From positions 124,001 through 188,000 of the forward strand of contig NZ_CABFVH010000004.1 of the NCBI RefSeq assembly GCF_902141855.1: 64,000 nucleotides of DNA, given 5' to 3'. Under the pieces are notes generated by a model. The model did no database searches and was not told where the DNA came from. It saw only the letters and a program-made list of their open reading frames with translations. The DNA comes from Methylobacterium dankookense (GTDB taxonomy: Bacteria > Pseudomonadota > Alphaproteobacteria > Rhizobiales > Beijerinckiaceae). The translations under genes and the position numbers were made by a program. Every line of letters starts with the position of its first letter. The first letter of the stretch is position 1. Shown here piece after piece: positions 18,143 through 27,201 of the stretch.

Positions 18143-20878
18143 ATGGATGATCTGCTGCGAGAATTTCTGACCGAGAGCAGTGAGCATCTCGACACTGTCG
18201 ATACGGAGCTGGTCCGGTTCGAGCAGGATCCGAACAACGAGACCATCCTGCGCAACATCTTCCGCCTGGTGCACACCATCAAGGGCACCTGCGGCTTCCT
18301 CGGCCTGCCCCGCCTGGAGGCGCTGGCGCACGCCGCCGAGACCCTGATGGGCCGCTTCCGGGACGGCCTGCCGGTGAGCGGCGCCTCGGTCAGCCTGATC
18401 CTCGCTACCCTCGACCGCCTGAAGGCGATCCTGGCCGATCTCGAGATCGCCGGCACCGAGCCCGCCGGCTCCGATTCCGACCTGATCGAGGCCCTGGAGC
18501 ACATGGCCTCGGCCGAGGCGCCCGCCGCGGCGCCGCTCGTCGCTCCCCCGCCGCCGCCCCCGCTTCCGGCCATCGTCGAGCGCGAGCTGAAGCCCGGCGA
18601 GGTCAGCCTCGCGGATCTCGAGGCCGCCTTCCTGGCCGCGCCCGGCCCCGACGAGGAGCCGGAGCCCGCGCCGCTGCCGGCTCCCGCGCACGTCGCCCAG
18701 CCTGCTCCCGCGCCCGCCGCCGTCGCGCCGCCGCCGGCCCCCGCTCCGGCCCCGGTCGCGAAGAAGGCCGAGGCGCCCGCCGCCCAGGCCGCCACCCAGC
18801 CCTCGGGCCAGGCCTCCGAGGGCGAGGGCCCGGCCAAGGTCCAGACCATCCGGGTCAACGTCGACACCCTCGAGCACCTGATGACCATGGTCTCGGAGCT
18901 GGTGCTCACCCGCAACCAGCTCCTCGAGATCGCCCGACGCCACGAGGATTCGAGCTACAAGGTGCCGCTGCAGCGGCTCAGCCACGTCACCGCCGAGCTG
19001 CAGGAAGGCGTCATGAAGACGCGCATGCAGCCGATCGGCAACGCCTGGCAGAAGCTGCCGCGCGTGGTGCGCGACCTCTCGGCCGAACTCGGCAAGCAGA
19101 TCGAGCTCGTCATGGTCGGCGCCGAGACCGAACTCGACCGCCAGGTCCTCGACGTGATCAAGGACCCGCTCACCCACATGGTGCGCAACTCCGCCGATCA
19201 CGGCCTGGAGGCGACCTCGGTGCGCGTCGCCGCCGGCAAGCCGGCCCGCGGCACGATCCGCCTCTCCGCCTATCACGAGGGCGGCACGATCACGATCGAG
19301 ATCGCCGACGACGGCAAGGGCCTCGACCTCGCCGCCATCCGCCGCAAGGCGGTGGAGCGTGGGCTCGTGAGCCAGGCCGAGGTCGAGAAGATGACCGACG
19401 CGCAGGTCGCGAAGTTCATCTTCGACGCCGGCTTCTCGACGGCGGCGGCCGTCACCTCGGTCTCGGGCCGGGGCGTGGGCATGGACGTGGTCAAGACCAA
19501 CATCGAGACCATCGGCGGCGTCATCGACATCAACACCCAGGCCGGCCGCGGCACCACCTTCACCATCAAGATCCCGCTGACGCTCGCAATCGTCGCGGCG
19601 CTGATCGTGCGGGCCGGCGAGAGCCGCTTCGCCCTGCCGCAGGTGGCGGTGCTGGAACTGGTGCGGGTCGATCGCTCGGCCGCCCAGAAGATCGAGCGCA
19701 TCAACGGCGCGCCGGTGCTGCGCCTGCGTGAGCGCCTTCTGCCGATCGTGACGCTGACCGGCCTGCTCGGCCAGGACGGCGGCGAGGCGGAGGTCCAGTC
19801 CGGCTTCGTGGTGGTGGCCCAGGTCGGGCGCCAGCGCTTCGGCATCCTCGTGGACGAGGTCTTCCATACGGAGGAGATCGTCGTGAAGCCGATGTCGACC
19901 AAGCTGCGCCACCTGTCGCTGTTTGCCGGCAACACGATCCTCGGCGACGGCGCCGTGGTGCTCATCATCGACCCGAACGGCGTCGCCCGGCAGGTCAGCC
20001 AGAGCGCCCAGGCCGGCCAGATCCCGGTCGAGGCCGAGGCCGAGGAGGCCGAGATCGGCGAGGCCCGCACCACGCTCCTCGTCTTCAAGGGCGGCAACGG
20101 CGCCTTCAAGGCCGTGCCCCTGTCGCTGGTCACGCGCCTGGAGGAGATCGACGCGAGCAAGGTCGAGTGGCTCGGCGGGCGCCCGCTGATCCAGTACCGC
20201 GGCCGCCTGATGCCGCTCGTCGTGGCCGACGAGGCGATCCAGATCCGCAGCGAGGGCACGCAGGCGCTCGTGGTGTTCTCGGACGGTGACCGGGCGATGG
20301 GCCTCGTGGTCGACCAGATCGTCGACATCGTGGACGAGCGCCTCGACATCGAGATCGCGGCGGAGCGCTCGGACCTGATTGGCTCGGCGGTGCTGCGCGG
20401 CCGGGCGACCGACATCATCAACATCGCCCACTTCCTGCCGCTCGCCTACGACGACTGGGCGCGCGGGCCCCGCAAGACCGCGGCCGCCAAGGCGCGGACC
20501 CTGCTGCTGGTCGACGACTCGGCCTTCTTCCGCGACATGCTCACCCCGGTCCTGAAGGCCGCGGGCTTCAGCGTGGTGGCGGCCTCGGGCGCCGAGCAGG
20601 CGCTGGCCATCCTCTCCGGCGAGACCCGCATCGACGTGGTGGTCGCCGACCTGGAGATGCCCGGCAAGGGCGGCTTCGACCTCGTCGCCGAGATGCGCCG
20701 GGCGGGCGGGGCGCTCGCCAGCCTGCCGGTGGTGGCGCTGGCCGGCACCGTCGGCCCCGAGATGGTGGAGCGGGCGCGCCGCCTCGCCATCAGCGACCTC
20801 GTCGCGAAGTTCGACCGCAGCGGCCTCGTGGCGGCGCTCGCCGAGATCGAGACCCCCGGCCTTGCCAAGGCCGCCTGA
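18143..20878 (+). CDS. cheA: Hybrid chemotaxis histidine kinase CheA with C-terminal receiver
   Basis: A 911-residue kinase that receives chemoreceptor input through CheW and phosphorylates CheY and CheB. Domains in order: Hpt (1-110, phospho-His44 in HTIKGTCGFLG), a Pro/Ala linker (about 135-225), dimerisation and HATPase domains (about 230-480; N-box HMVRNSADHGLE, G-box SGRGVGMDVV), a CheW-like domain (about 485-620), a second CheW-like region (about 645-770), and a receiver (785-911, phospho-Asp836 in VVADLEMPG). The usual P2 CheY-binding domain is replaced by the linker. A receiver fused to CheA may act as a phosphate sink. The ATG at MDDLL was chosen over one nine codons upstream. Confidence 0.95.
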   Translation: MDDLLREFLTESSEHLDTVDTELVRFEQDPNNETILRNIFRLVHTIKGTCGFLGLPRLEALAHAAETLMGRFRDGLPVSGASVSLILATLDRLKAILADLEIAGTEPAGSDSDLIEALEHMASAEAPAAAPLVAPPPPPPLPAIVERELKPGEVSLADLEAAFLAAPGPDEEPEPAPLPAPAHVAQPAPAPAAVAPPPAPAPAPVAKKAEAPAAQAATQPSGQASEGEGPAKVQTIRVNVDTLEHLMTMVSELVLTRNQLLEIARRHEDSSYKVPLQRLSHVTAELQEGVMKTRMQPIGNAWQKLPRVVRDLSAELGKQIELVMVGAETELDRQVLDVIKDPLTHMVRNSADHGLEATSVRVAAGKPARGTIRLSAYHEGGTITIEIADDGKGLDLAAIRRKAVERGLVSQAEVEKMTDAQVAKFIFDAGFSTAAAVTSVSGRGVGMDVVKTNIETIGGVIDINTQAGRGTTFTIKIPLTLAIVAALIVRAGESRFALPQVAVLELVRVDRSAAQKIERINGAPVLRLRERLLPIVTLTGLLGQDGGEAEVQSGFVVVAQVGRQRFGILVDEVFHTEEIVVKPMSTKLRHLSLFAGNTILGDGAVVLIIDPNGVARQVSQSAQAGQIPVEAEAEEAEIGEARTTLLVFKGGNGAFKAVPLSLVTRLEEIDASKVEWLGGRPLIQYRGRLMPLVVADEAIQIRSEGTQALVVFSDGDRAMGLVVDQIVDIVDERLDIEIAAERSDLIGSAVLRGRATDIINIAHFLPLAYDDWARGPRKTAAAKARTLLLVDDSAFFRDMLTPVLKAAGFSVVAASGAEQALAILSGETRIDVVVADLEMPGKGGFDLVAEMRRAGGALASLPVVALAGTVGPEMVERARRLAISDLVAKFDRSGLVAALAEIETPGLAKAA

Positions 20879-20912
20879 GACGCGACCCCGAGACACGGAT
20901 ACGAGGCGGATC

Positions 20913-21446
20913 ATGCAGCACGCCAACAGCAACGGGGCCGCGGGCGCGGCCAAGGACGGCGCGAAGGACACGGGCGCGGTCCAGGAATTCGTGACGGTGT
21001 TCGTCGGCGAGACCATGTTCGGCCTCGCCATCAACCGGGTCCACGACGTCTTCATCCCCACCGGCATCACGCCGGTGCCGCTGGCGCCGCCGGAGATCGT
21101 GGGCCTGCTCAACCTGCGCGGCCGCGTCGTCACCGCGATCTGCCTGCGCCGCCGCCTCGGCATGGGCGCCGCGGCTCAAGCGGCCGCGGGCGCCACCGGC
21201 CAGGCCACGGGCATGGCGATCGGCCTGGAGCAGGGCGGCGAGACCTTCGGCCTCGTGGTCGACGGGGTCGGCGAGGTGCTGAAGCTCGGGGCCGAGACCC
21301 ACGAGGCGGTTCCGATCAACCTCGATGCGCGCTGGCGCGACCTCGCGCTCGGCGTTCACCGCCTCGACGGGCGCCTGCTCGTCATCCTCGACGTGGACGG
21401 TCTCCTGGCCTTCGGGTCGGACCGGGCCTCGACGAAGGCCGCCTGA
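20913..21446 (+). CDS. cheW: Chemotaxis coupling protein CheW
   Basis: A 177-residue SH3-like adaptor joining receptors to CheA. It shows EFVTVFVGETMFGLAINRVHDV, GLLNLRGRVVTAICLRRRLG (the conserved N-L-R-G-x-V loop) and LVVDGVGEVL. The N-terminus has about 25 Ala/Gly-rich residues. It starts 35 bp after cheA, within the same operon. An in-frame start 17 codons upstream would overlap cheA and is less likely. Confidence 0.94.
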   Translation: MQHANSNGAAGAAKDGAKDTGAVQEFVTVFVGETMFGLAINRVHDVFIPTGITPVPLAPPEIVGLLNLRGRVVTAICLRRRLGMGAAAQAAAGATGQATGMAIGLEQGGETFGLVVDGVGEVLKLGAETHEAVPINLDARWRDLALGVHRLDGRLLVILDVDGLLAFGSDRASTKAA

Positions 21447-21462
21447 GGGACGGAGGCGACGC

Positions 21463-21843
21463 ATGAAGACCTGTCTCGTCGTTGACGATTCCGCCGTGAT
21501 CCGAAAGGTCGCCCGCCGGATCGTCGAGGTGCTCGGCTTCTCGGTCGTCGAGGCCGAGGACGGTGCCGAGGGCCTGGAGCGTTGCCGCGAGGCGATGCCG
21601 GACGTGATCCTGCTCGACTGGAACATGCCGAACGTGGACGGCTACGCCTTCCTCCAGGCGCTGCGCCAGATGCCGGACGGCACCGAGCCGAAGATCCTGT
21701 TCTGCACCACCGAGAACGATGTCGGCGCCATCGCCCGCGCCCTGCGGGCGGGGGCGGACGAGTACATCATGAAGCCCTTCGACCGCGACATCCTGACGGC
21801 CAAGCTGGAGCAGGTCGGGATGGTCCACGCGACCGCCGCCTGA
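21463..21843 (+). CDS. cheY: Single-domain response regulator CheY
   Basis: A 126-residue stand-alone receiver. The acidic pair VVDDS (residues 7-8), phospho-Asp52 in LLDWNMP, Thr/Ser in CTTEN and Lys in MKPF are all present. It lies 17 bp after cheW and before cheB, so it is the CheY of this operon, controlling the flagellar switch or acting as a phosphate sink. Confidence 0.95.
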   Translation: MKTCLVVDDSAVIRKVARRIVEVLGFSVVEAEDGAEGLERCREAMPDVILLDWNMPNVDGYAFLQALRQMPDGTEPKILFCTTENDVGAIARALRAGADEYIMKPFDRDILTAKLEQVGMVHATAA

Positions 21844-21945
21844 GGGCCTGGGACGTCCCGGACACGCGCTTCCGGACCACCAGCGCCCCGCAACTGACCG
21901 CGCCGGCCCGTTGCCGGCAGACCGTGACCGAGGCGTGAACCCCCC

Positions 21946-23151
21946 ATGCTCGCAGCGTCCCCGCAGATCCCGCCCCGGCCGGTGCCGAAACCCCTCGCGC
22001 CGGCCGCGGCCGGCCCCGCGCCGGGACAGATCCGCGTCCTCATCGCCGACGATTCCGCCGTGGTGCGCGGCCTCGTCGCCCGCTGGATCGGCGAGGCCGG
22101 GTTCAACGTCGTCGGCACCGCCTCGAACGGGCGCATTGCCCTCGAGATGATGGCGCGCCTCGACCCGGACGTGGTGCTCCTCGACATCGACATGCCCGAG
22201 CTCGACGGGACCGAGGCGCTGCCGCGCATGCTGGCGGCGAGCCCCTCGCTCCAGGTCGTGATGATGTCGACGCTGACCACGCGCAACGCCGACATCTCGC
22301 TGAAATGCCTCGCGCTCGGCGCCGTCGACTATCTCGCCAAGCCCGAGAGCAACCGCGGCGTCACCACCTCGGACGCCTTCCGCGCCGAGCTGATCGAGCG
22401 CGTGCGCCTGTTCGGCGCGGTCCGCGCCCGCGGCCGCCGGCCGGCCCCGCTCTCGGCGCCCGCCTCCACCCCTGCGGCAGAAGCCGCCATCGCCCCCGCC
22501 CCGGCGGCCTCGCGGCTCTCCGCCCCCTTCACCCTGCGCCCCAAGGCGCGGCCCGCCGGCCTGCCCAAGGTCCTGCTGATCGGCTCCTCCACCGGCGGCC
22601 CCCGCGCCGTCGGCGAGGTGCTCGAGAAGATCGGCGCGCCGACCCTGCGCCGCCTGCCGGTGCTGATCGTCCAGCACATGCCGCCGATCTTCACCGCGGT
22701 CTTCGCCGAGCATATGGGCAGCCGCGTCGGCCTGCCCGCCGGCGAGGGCAAGGCGGACGAGCCGCTGCTTCCGGGCCGGATCTACGTCGCGCCGGGCGGG
22801 CGCCATATGGGCCTCGTCGCCGGCCACGGCCGCGAGCCGGTGATCCGGCTCGACGACGGGCCCCCTGTGAATTTCTGCCGCCCGGCCGTGGACGTGCTGT
22901 TCAAGGATGCCGCCGCGATCTTCGGCTCGGCCACCGTCTCGGTGATCCTCACCGGCATGGGCTCGGACGGCACGCATGGCTGCCGGGCGCTCGTCGATGC
23001 CGGCGGCCCGGTCCTCGCCCAGGACGAGGCCACCAGCACGGTCTGGGGCATGCCGGGGAGCGTGGCCAAGGCCGGCCTCGCCCAGGCCGTCCTGCCGCTG
23101 CCCGAGATCGGGCCGGCGCTCCGCAGCCTCATCACGGGGCAGCCGGCATGA
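21946..23151 (+). CDS. cheB: Chemoreceptor glutamate methylesterase/deamidase CheB
   Basis: A 401-residue enzyme that removes methyl groups from chemoreceptors during adaptation. It has an N-terminal receiver (about 28-150, phospho-Asp80 in VLLDIDMPELDG), a linker rich in Ala/Pro, and a C-terminal methylesterase with Ser in GSSTGGPRAV, His in IVQHMPP and Asp in GMGSDGTHG. It overlaps cheR by ATGA, so CheB and CheR are made in step. Confidence 0.96.
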   Translation: MLAASPQIPPRPVPKPLAPAAAGPAPGQIRVLIADDSAVVRGLVARWIGEAGFNVVGTASNGRIALEMMARLDPDVVLLDIDMPELDGTEALPRMLAASPSLQVVMMSTLTTRNADISLKCLALGAVDYLAKPESNRGVTTSDAFRAELIERVRLFGAVRARGRRPAPLSAPASTPAAEAAIAPAPAASRLSAPFTLRPKARPAGLPKVLLIGSSTGGPRAVGEVLEKIGAPTLRRLPVLIVQHMPPIFTAVFAEHMGSRVGLPAGEGKADEPLLPGRIYVAPGGRHMGLVAGHGREPVIRLDDGPPVNFCRPAVDVLFKDAAAIFGSATVSVILTGMGSDGTHGCRALVDAGGPVLAQDEATSTVWGMPGSVAKAGLAQAVLPLPEIGPALRSLITGQPA

Positions 23152-24059
23152 CCGACCTCGATTTCGACTTCCTGCGCGGCTTCCTCAAGAACCGCTCCGG
23201 CCTCGCGATGACGGCCGAGAAGCGCTACCTCGTCGAGAGCCGCCTCGCGCCGGTCTGCCGCCGGTTCAACCTCACCAGCCTGCGCGACCTCGTCGGCCTG
23301 CTGAAGGTGGGCCACAACACCGCCGTCGAGCGCGCGGTCATCGAGGCGATGACCACCAACGAGACCTTCTTCTTCCGCGACCGGGTGCCCTTCGACCTGT
23401 TCCGCGACGTGCTGCTGCCCCAGGCGATCACGCGCAACCAGGCCCGGCGGCGCCTGCGCATCTGGTGCGCGGCGGCCTCGACGGGGCAGGAGCCCTACTC
23501 GATCGCCATGCTGCTGCAGGAGGCGGCCCCGCGGCTCGCGGGCTGGCAGGTCGAGGTGGTGGCGACCGACCTCTCCACGGAGGTGATCGAACGGGCGAAG
23601 CTCGGCCTCTACAGCCATTTCGAGGTGCAGCGCGGCCTGCCGGTGCAGTGGCTGATCAAGCACTTCACCCAGATCGGCGAGCAGTGGCAGATCTCGCCCT
23701 CCCTGCGCACGATGATCGACTACCGGCAGCTCAACCTGCTGCAGGGCTTCGAGGGGCTGGGGCAGTTCGACATCGTGTTCTGCCGCAACGTGCTGATCTA
23801 TTTCGACGCCCCGACCAAGGCCGACGTGCTCAACCGGATCGCGGCCTGCCTCGCCCCGGGCGGCGCCCTGGTCCTCGGCGCGGCCGAGACGGTGATCGGC
23901 CTGACCGAGCGGCTCAGCCCGCATGCCGAGCATCGCGGCCTCTACGGCCATGCCGCGGCGTCGGCGTCCTCCGTCGCTCCGGCACCCTCGATCACATTGC
24001 CGCCGGTCCAGCCGGCGGTTCCGGTCCTGCCGCAGCTCCGCGTCGCGATCGGGCGATAG
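23148..24059 (+). CDS. cheR: Chemoreceptor methyltransferase CheR
   Basis: A 303-residue SAM-dependent methyltransferase that methylates receptor glutamates. It has an N-terminal helical CheR domain, NETFFFRD at residues 71-78, the SAM site RIWCAAASTGQEPYSIAM near 105, and FDIVFCRNVLIYF near 205. The C-terminal Pro/Val-rich tail (about 270-303) is not part of the core. It is translationally coupled to cheB. No cheD or receptor gene follows. Confidence 0.96.
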   Translation: MTDLDFDFLRGFLKNRSGLAMTAEKRYLVESRLAPVCRRFNLTSLRDLVGLLKVGHNTAVERAVIEAMTTNETFFFRDRVPFDLFRDVLLPQAITRNQARRRLRIWCAAASTGQEPYSIAMLLQEAAPRLAGWQVEVVATDLSTEVIERAKLGLYSHFEVQRGLPVQWLIKHFTQIGEQWQISPSLRTMIDYRQLNLLQGFEGLGQFDIVFCRNVLIYFDAPTKADVLNRIAACLAPGGALVLGAAETVIGLTERLSPHAEHRGLYGHAAASASSVAPAPSITLPPVQPAVPVLPQLRVAIGR

Positions 24060-24104
24060 CGCACCGTGCCGCTTCGGCGCGGCGGCAGGGGAGGGGACGA
24101 CCGC

Positions 24105-25400
24105 ATGGCACCGCGCGAGCGGACCGCGCCCGAGGCTGCGCCCGTCATGGGGCGCGGTCTCCTCATCCTGCTCGTGCTGCTCCTCGGCCTCGGCGGAGTG
24201 GTGAACGCCCTCCGCAAGGACATCGCCAAGGGCTTCGACGAGGTCGCCCACGTCTCCTACGTGGCGCAGATCCAGCGGGACGGCGTCTCCTGGCCGGATT
24301 TGCGCGCCCTGCGCCTGCTCGACCCGGCGAGCCTCGCGCCGACGGGTGCGCCGAACTACCTCAACCACCCACCGCCCTATTACGCGGCGCTGGCCCGGAT
24401 CGGGCCGGCGATCGGGGCGGAGCCGGGCGCGCTGCTGACCTTGCGTCTCGTCAACGTCGCGCTCGCGACGGCCGCGTTCGCGGCGCTGCTGCTGCTGGCC
24501 GCCGGCCTCGCCCGCAGCCGGCTGGAAGTCTGGGCCTATGCGCTGCCCCTCGTCACCATCCCGACCGCGCTCGCCCTGAACGGCGCGGTCAACAACGACA
24601 ACCTCGCGATCCTCGGCGGCGCGCTCGCCCTGCTCGGCCTGCAGCGCCTGCTCTGCGGCGGGCGCCGGACCTGGCTCGCCTGCGCGCTCGCCGGGCTCGT
24701 CGCGGCGGGGCTCGCGAAGTTCACCGCGCTCCTGCTCGTGGGCGGCTGCGTCGGGCCGGTCCTCCTCTGGCTCGTCGCCCGTGGCCGGCTGCCGGCCGCG
24801 GCGCTCCTTCCCGCCGCGCTCGCCCTCGCTCTCGCCGCCGCGCCCTACGCGGTCCTGGTCGCCCAGTACGGCAGCCCGGTCCCCGAGGTGCCGGGGCATC
24901 TCGCGATGATGCGGGACGGCGCCCGCGAGGCCGGCTGGGACGGGACGCGGCTCGGCCTGCCCGCCTATCTCCTGACCTTCGCCGCGCTCTTCGCCAGCCA
25001 GTTCCGCCCGGTGCTGACGGAGCCCGACGCCGTCGAGACCGTCTCGCTCGTGCTGCCGCTCGCCCTGATGGGGCTCAGCCTCGCGGGCGGGGCCGTCGCG
25101 CTCGCGCGTCTCCGCGCCGGGCGCGCGCAGCCGCTCGATCCGCTGGCGGTGGCCGGCTGGGGGGCGATCGGCCTCGTGCTCGCCGCCCATATCCGCTTCA
25201 GCTACCTCAACCATCTCGCCACCGGCTGGCGGCTCGACGCCTATCCCCGCTACTACCTGCCGCTCGCGGGCATCACCGTGATCGCCTGCGCCTGCCTCGC
25301 CGGCGGCCTGCCCGAGGGCCGGATCCGGCGCGGGCTCCTGGTCTTCCTCGCCGCCTCGCCCCTGGCCTTCGGCCTGCTCGGCGGCACGCTCGGCGGCTGA
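24105..25400 (+). CDS. Polytopic membrane protein, GT-C glycosyltransferase-like
   Basis: A 431-residue inner-membrane protein with about ten hydrophobic segments. An acidic motif after the first segment (GFDEVAHVSYV) and NHPPPYYAALA, plus the loop GAVNNDNLAILGGALALLG, resemble the DUF2142/ArnT-PMT type of lipid-linked-sugar transferases, which use a short acidic loop for catalysis. The sugar and acceptor are unknown. The start at 24105 follows GGAGGGG; ATGs at 24066 and 24147 are alternatives. It lies 45 bp after cheR but appears functionally unrelated. Confidence 0.7.
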   Translation: MAPRERTAPEAAPVMGRGLLILLVLLLGLGGVVNALRKDIAKGFDEVAHVSYVAQIQRDGVSWPDLRALRLLDPASLAPTGAPNYLNHPPPYYAALARIGPAIGAEPGALLTLRLVNVALATAAFAALLLLAAGLARSRLEVWAYALPLVTIPTALALNGAVNNDNLAILGGALALLGLQRLLCGGRRTWLACALAGLVAAGLAKFTALLLVGGCVGPVLLWLVARGRLPAAALLPAALALALAAAPYAVLVAQYGSPVPEVPGHLAMMRDGAREAGWDGTRLGLPAYLLTFAALFASQFRPVLTEPDAVETVSLVLPLALMGLSLAGGAVALARLRAGRAQPLDPLAVAGWGAIGLVLAAHIRFSYLNHLATGWRLDAYPRYYLPLAGITVIACACLAGGLPEGRIRRGLLVFLAASPLAFGLLGGTLGG

Positions 25401-25407
25401 GCGAAGA

Positions 25408-25445
25408 CGACATCCGCCATCCCGATAAGGATCGGCCGGATGTCG
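25408..25445. repeat. Dispersed palindromic repeat, family A copy 2
   Basis: CGACATCCGCCATCCCG and its diverged complement GGATCGGCCGGATGTCG flank a short loop. It is inverted relative to copies at 5286-5322 and 29744-29780, which share the same arms, and sits 7 bp after a stop codon. Confidence 0.8.
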
Positions 25446-25456
25446 TGAGACCTGCC

Positions 25457-25491
25457 GAACGCGGGCTGTACGATCCCATCAGCCCGCGTTC
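25457..25491. terminator. Hairpin between membrane-protein and histidine-rich genes
   Basis: GAACGCGGGCTG and CAGCCCGCGTTC are perfect complements (12 bp) across an 11-nt loop. No T-run follows on either strand. It probably closes the upstream transcript. Confidence 0.45.
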
Positions 25492-25557
25492 AGGGCGCGG
25501 GACTGAAAGTCTCTCCACCCGGGCTCGTCGGCCCGGACGCTGACCAGGAGAGCGCCC

Positions 25558-25878
25558 ATGCACCGCACGCATCCCGCACCTCGTCCCCTCGGCCGCCGCG
25601 TGCTGGCGGCCCTCGCCCTGGCCTGCGGCCTCGCCGCCGCGGCGCCCGCTGCCCAGGCCGCGCCGCTGGCCGTCGCGCCGGTCGAGCCCGCCTCCGGCAT
25701 CACGCAGGTGCAGTACGGCTGGGGCCACCACCACCATCATTACCGGCGCCATCACCACCACGACGGGTGGGGGCACCGCCGTCACCACCATCACCATGGG
25801 TGGGGCCATCACCGCGGCTGGGGCCACCATCACCACCGCCATCACGGCTGGGGCCACCGGCACCATCACCACTGGTAG
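25558..25878 (+). CDS. Small secreted histidine-rich protein
   Basis: A 106-residue protein with a signal peptide (RRVLAALALACGLAAAAPAAQA, cleavage near residue 34). The last 55 residues are almost only His, Gly, Trp, Arg and Tyr, arranged as repeated GWGH(H)n units (about five). This composition suggests periplasmic nickel, copper or zinc sequestration, which is inference; no metal transporter gene is adjacent. The start ATG follows a GGAGAG site. Confidence 0.78.
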   Translation: MHRTHPAPRPLGRRVLAALALACGLAAAAPAAQAAPLAVAPVEPASGITQVQYGWGHHHHHYRRHHHHDGWGHRRHHHHHGWGHHRGWGHHHHRHHGWGHRHHHHW

Positions 25879-25890
25879 GGCCGGAAGGGC

Positions 25891-27201
25891 TCAGGCGATC
25901 CGCTCGATCACCGCGGGCCGCTCGGCCGAGGTCTCGCCGGACGTCTCACCCATGCGGTAGGCCGCGCGGAGCGCCCGCTCGGCGCGGTCGGCGGCCTCGG
26001 CATCGGCGGCGTGGACCACGCCGAGCAGGCCGCCCGCATCGCCGGGCCGGGCGAGATCGGTGAAGCCGACGCGCGGGTCGATCCCGTCCTCCGGCCGCGT
26101 CCGGCCGCCGCCGAGGCCGATCACCGCGAGGCCGATCGCCCGCGTATCGACCGACGCGACGGTGCCGGCCTGCCGGACCTCGCGGGTCACCGGCGCCGCG
26201 GCGAGGTGCCGCTCCGGCGCCTCCACCAGATCCGGCGGCCCGCCCAGCGCGGCGACCATGCGCGCGAAGGTCTCGGCCGCCGCGCCCGAGGCGAGGACGG
26301 ATTCGAGCCGCGCCGAGGCCTCCTCGGTGTCGCGGGCGAGGCCACCGGCCACCAGCATCTCGGCCCCGAGCGCCAGGGTGACCGCGTGGAAGCGCGGCTC
26401 GCGGGCGCGGCCCGTCAGGTAGTCGATGGCATAGGCCACCTCGACGGCGTTGCCGGCCGCCGAGGCCAGCGTCGCGTCCATGCAGGTGATGAGCGCGGCG
26501 GTGCGCAGGCCCGCCCCCGCCGCCACCGCGACGATGCTCTCGGCGAGCGCGCGCGCCTCGGGCAGGGCGGCCATGAAGGCGCCCGAGCCCACCTTCACGT
26601 CCATCACGAGGCCGCCGAGCCCGGCCGCGAGCTTCTTCGAGAGGATCGAGGCGGTGATCAGGTCGAGGGATTCGACCGTCCCGGTCACGTCGCGGATCGC
26701 GTAGAGGCGCCGGTCGGCCGGGGCGAGCTCCGCCGTCTGGCCGATGATGGCGCAGCCGGTCTCGCGCACCACCGCCTGGAAGCGGTCGAGGCCGGGCGTG
26801 GCGTCGTAGCCCGGGATGCTCGCGAGCTTGTCGAGGGTGCCGCCCGTATGGCCGAGCCCGCGCCCCGAGATCATCGGCACGTAGCCGCCGCAGGCCGCGA
26901 CCATGGCCGCGAGGGGGAGGCTCACCGTGTCGCCGATGCCGCCGGTCGAGTGCTTGTCGAGCACCGGTCCGGGCAGGTCCCAGGCGAGCACGCTGCCCGA
27001 TTCCGTCATGGCGCGGGTCAGCGCCACGCGCTCGGGCAGCGAGAGGCCGCGGAAGAACACCGCCATCGCGAAGGAGGCCGCCTGGCCCTCTCCGACATGG
27101 TCCCCGGCGAGGCCGGCGACGAAGGTGCGGATCTCCTCCGGATCGAGGACCAGCCCGTCGCGCTTCCGGCGGATCGTCTCCTGAGGCAAGAACCGGCTCA
27201 C
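25891..27201 (-). CDS. deoA: Thymidine (pyrimidine-nucleoside) phosphorylase
   Basis: A 436-residue enzyme that splits thymidine or deoxyuridine with phosphate to the base and deoxyribose-1-phosphate. The phosphate-binding signature [13 protein letters not shown] near residue 85, [15 protein letters not shown] near 115, and [21 protein letters not shown] (in part) near 190 are intact. It is the last gene of the salvage operon and overlaps deoC by 4 bp. Confidence 0.96.
   Translation of the reverse strand: MSRFLPQETIRRKRDGLVLDPEEIRTFVAGLAGDHVGEGQAASFAMAVFFRGLSLPERVALTRAMTESGSVLAWDLPGPVLDKHSTGGIGDTVSLPLAAMVAACGGYVPMISGRGLGHTGGTLDKLASIPGYDATPGLDRFQAVVRETGCAIIGQTAELAPADRRLYAIRDVTGTVESLDLITASILSKKLAAGLGGLVMDVKVGSGAFMAALPEARALAESIVAVAAGAGLRTAALITCMDATLASAAGNAVEVAYAIDYLTGRAREPRFHAVTLALGAEMLVAGGLARDTEEASARLESVLASGAAAETFARMVAALGGPPDLVEAPERHLAAAPVTREVRQAGTVASVDTRAIGLAVIGLGGGRTRPEDGIDPRVGFTDLARPGDAGGLLGVVHAADAEAADRAERALRAAYRMGETSGETSAERPAVIERIA

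Noticed and set aside
18089..21163. 1024-residue minus-strand open frame across cheA
   Set aside because: It mirrors the cheA/cheW codon structure in a GC-rich genome, has Arg/Asp/His-rich composition and no motifs. cheA on the plus strand is well supported.
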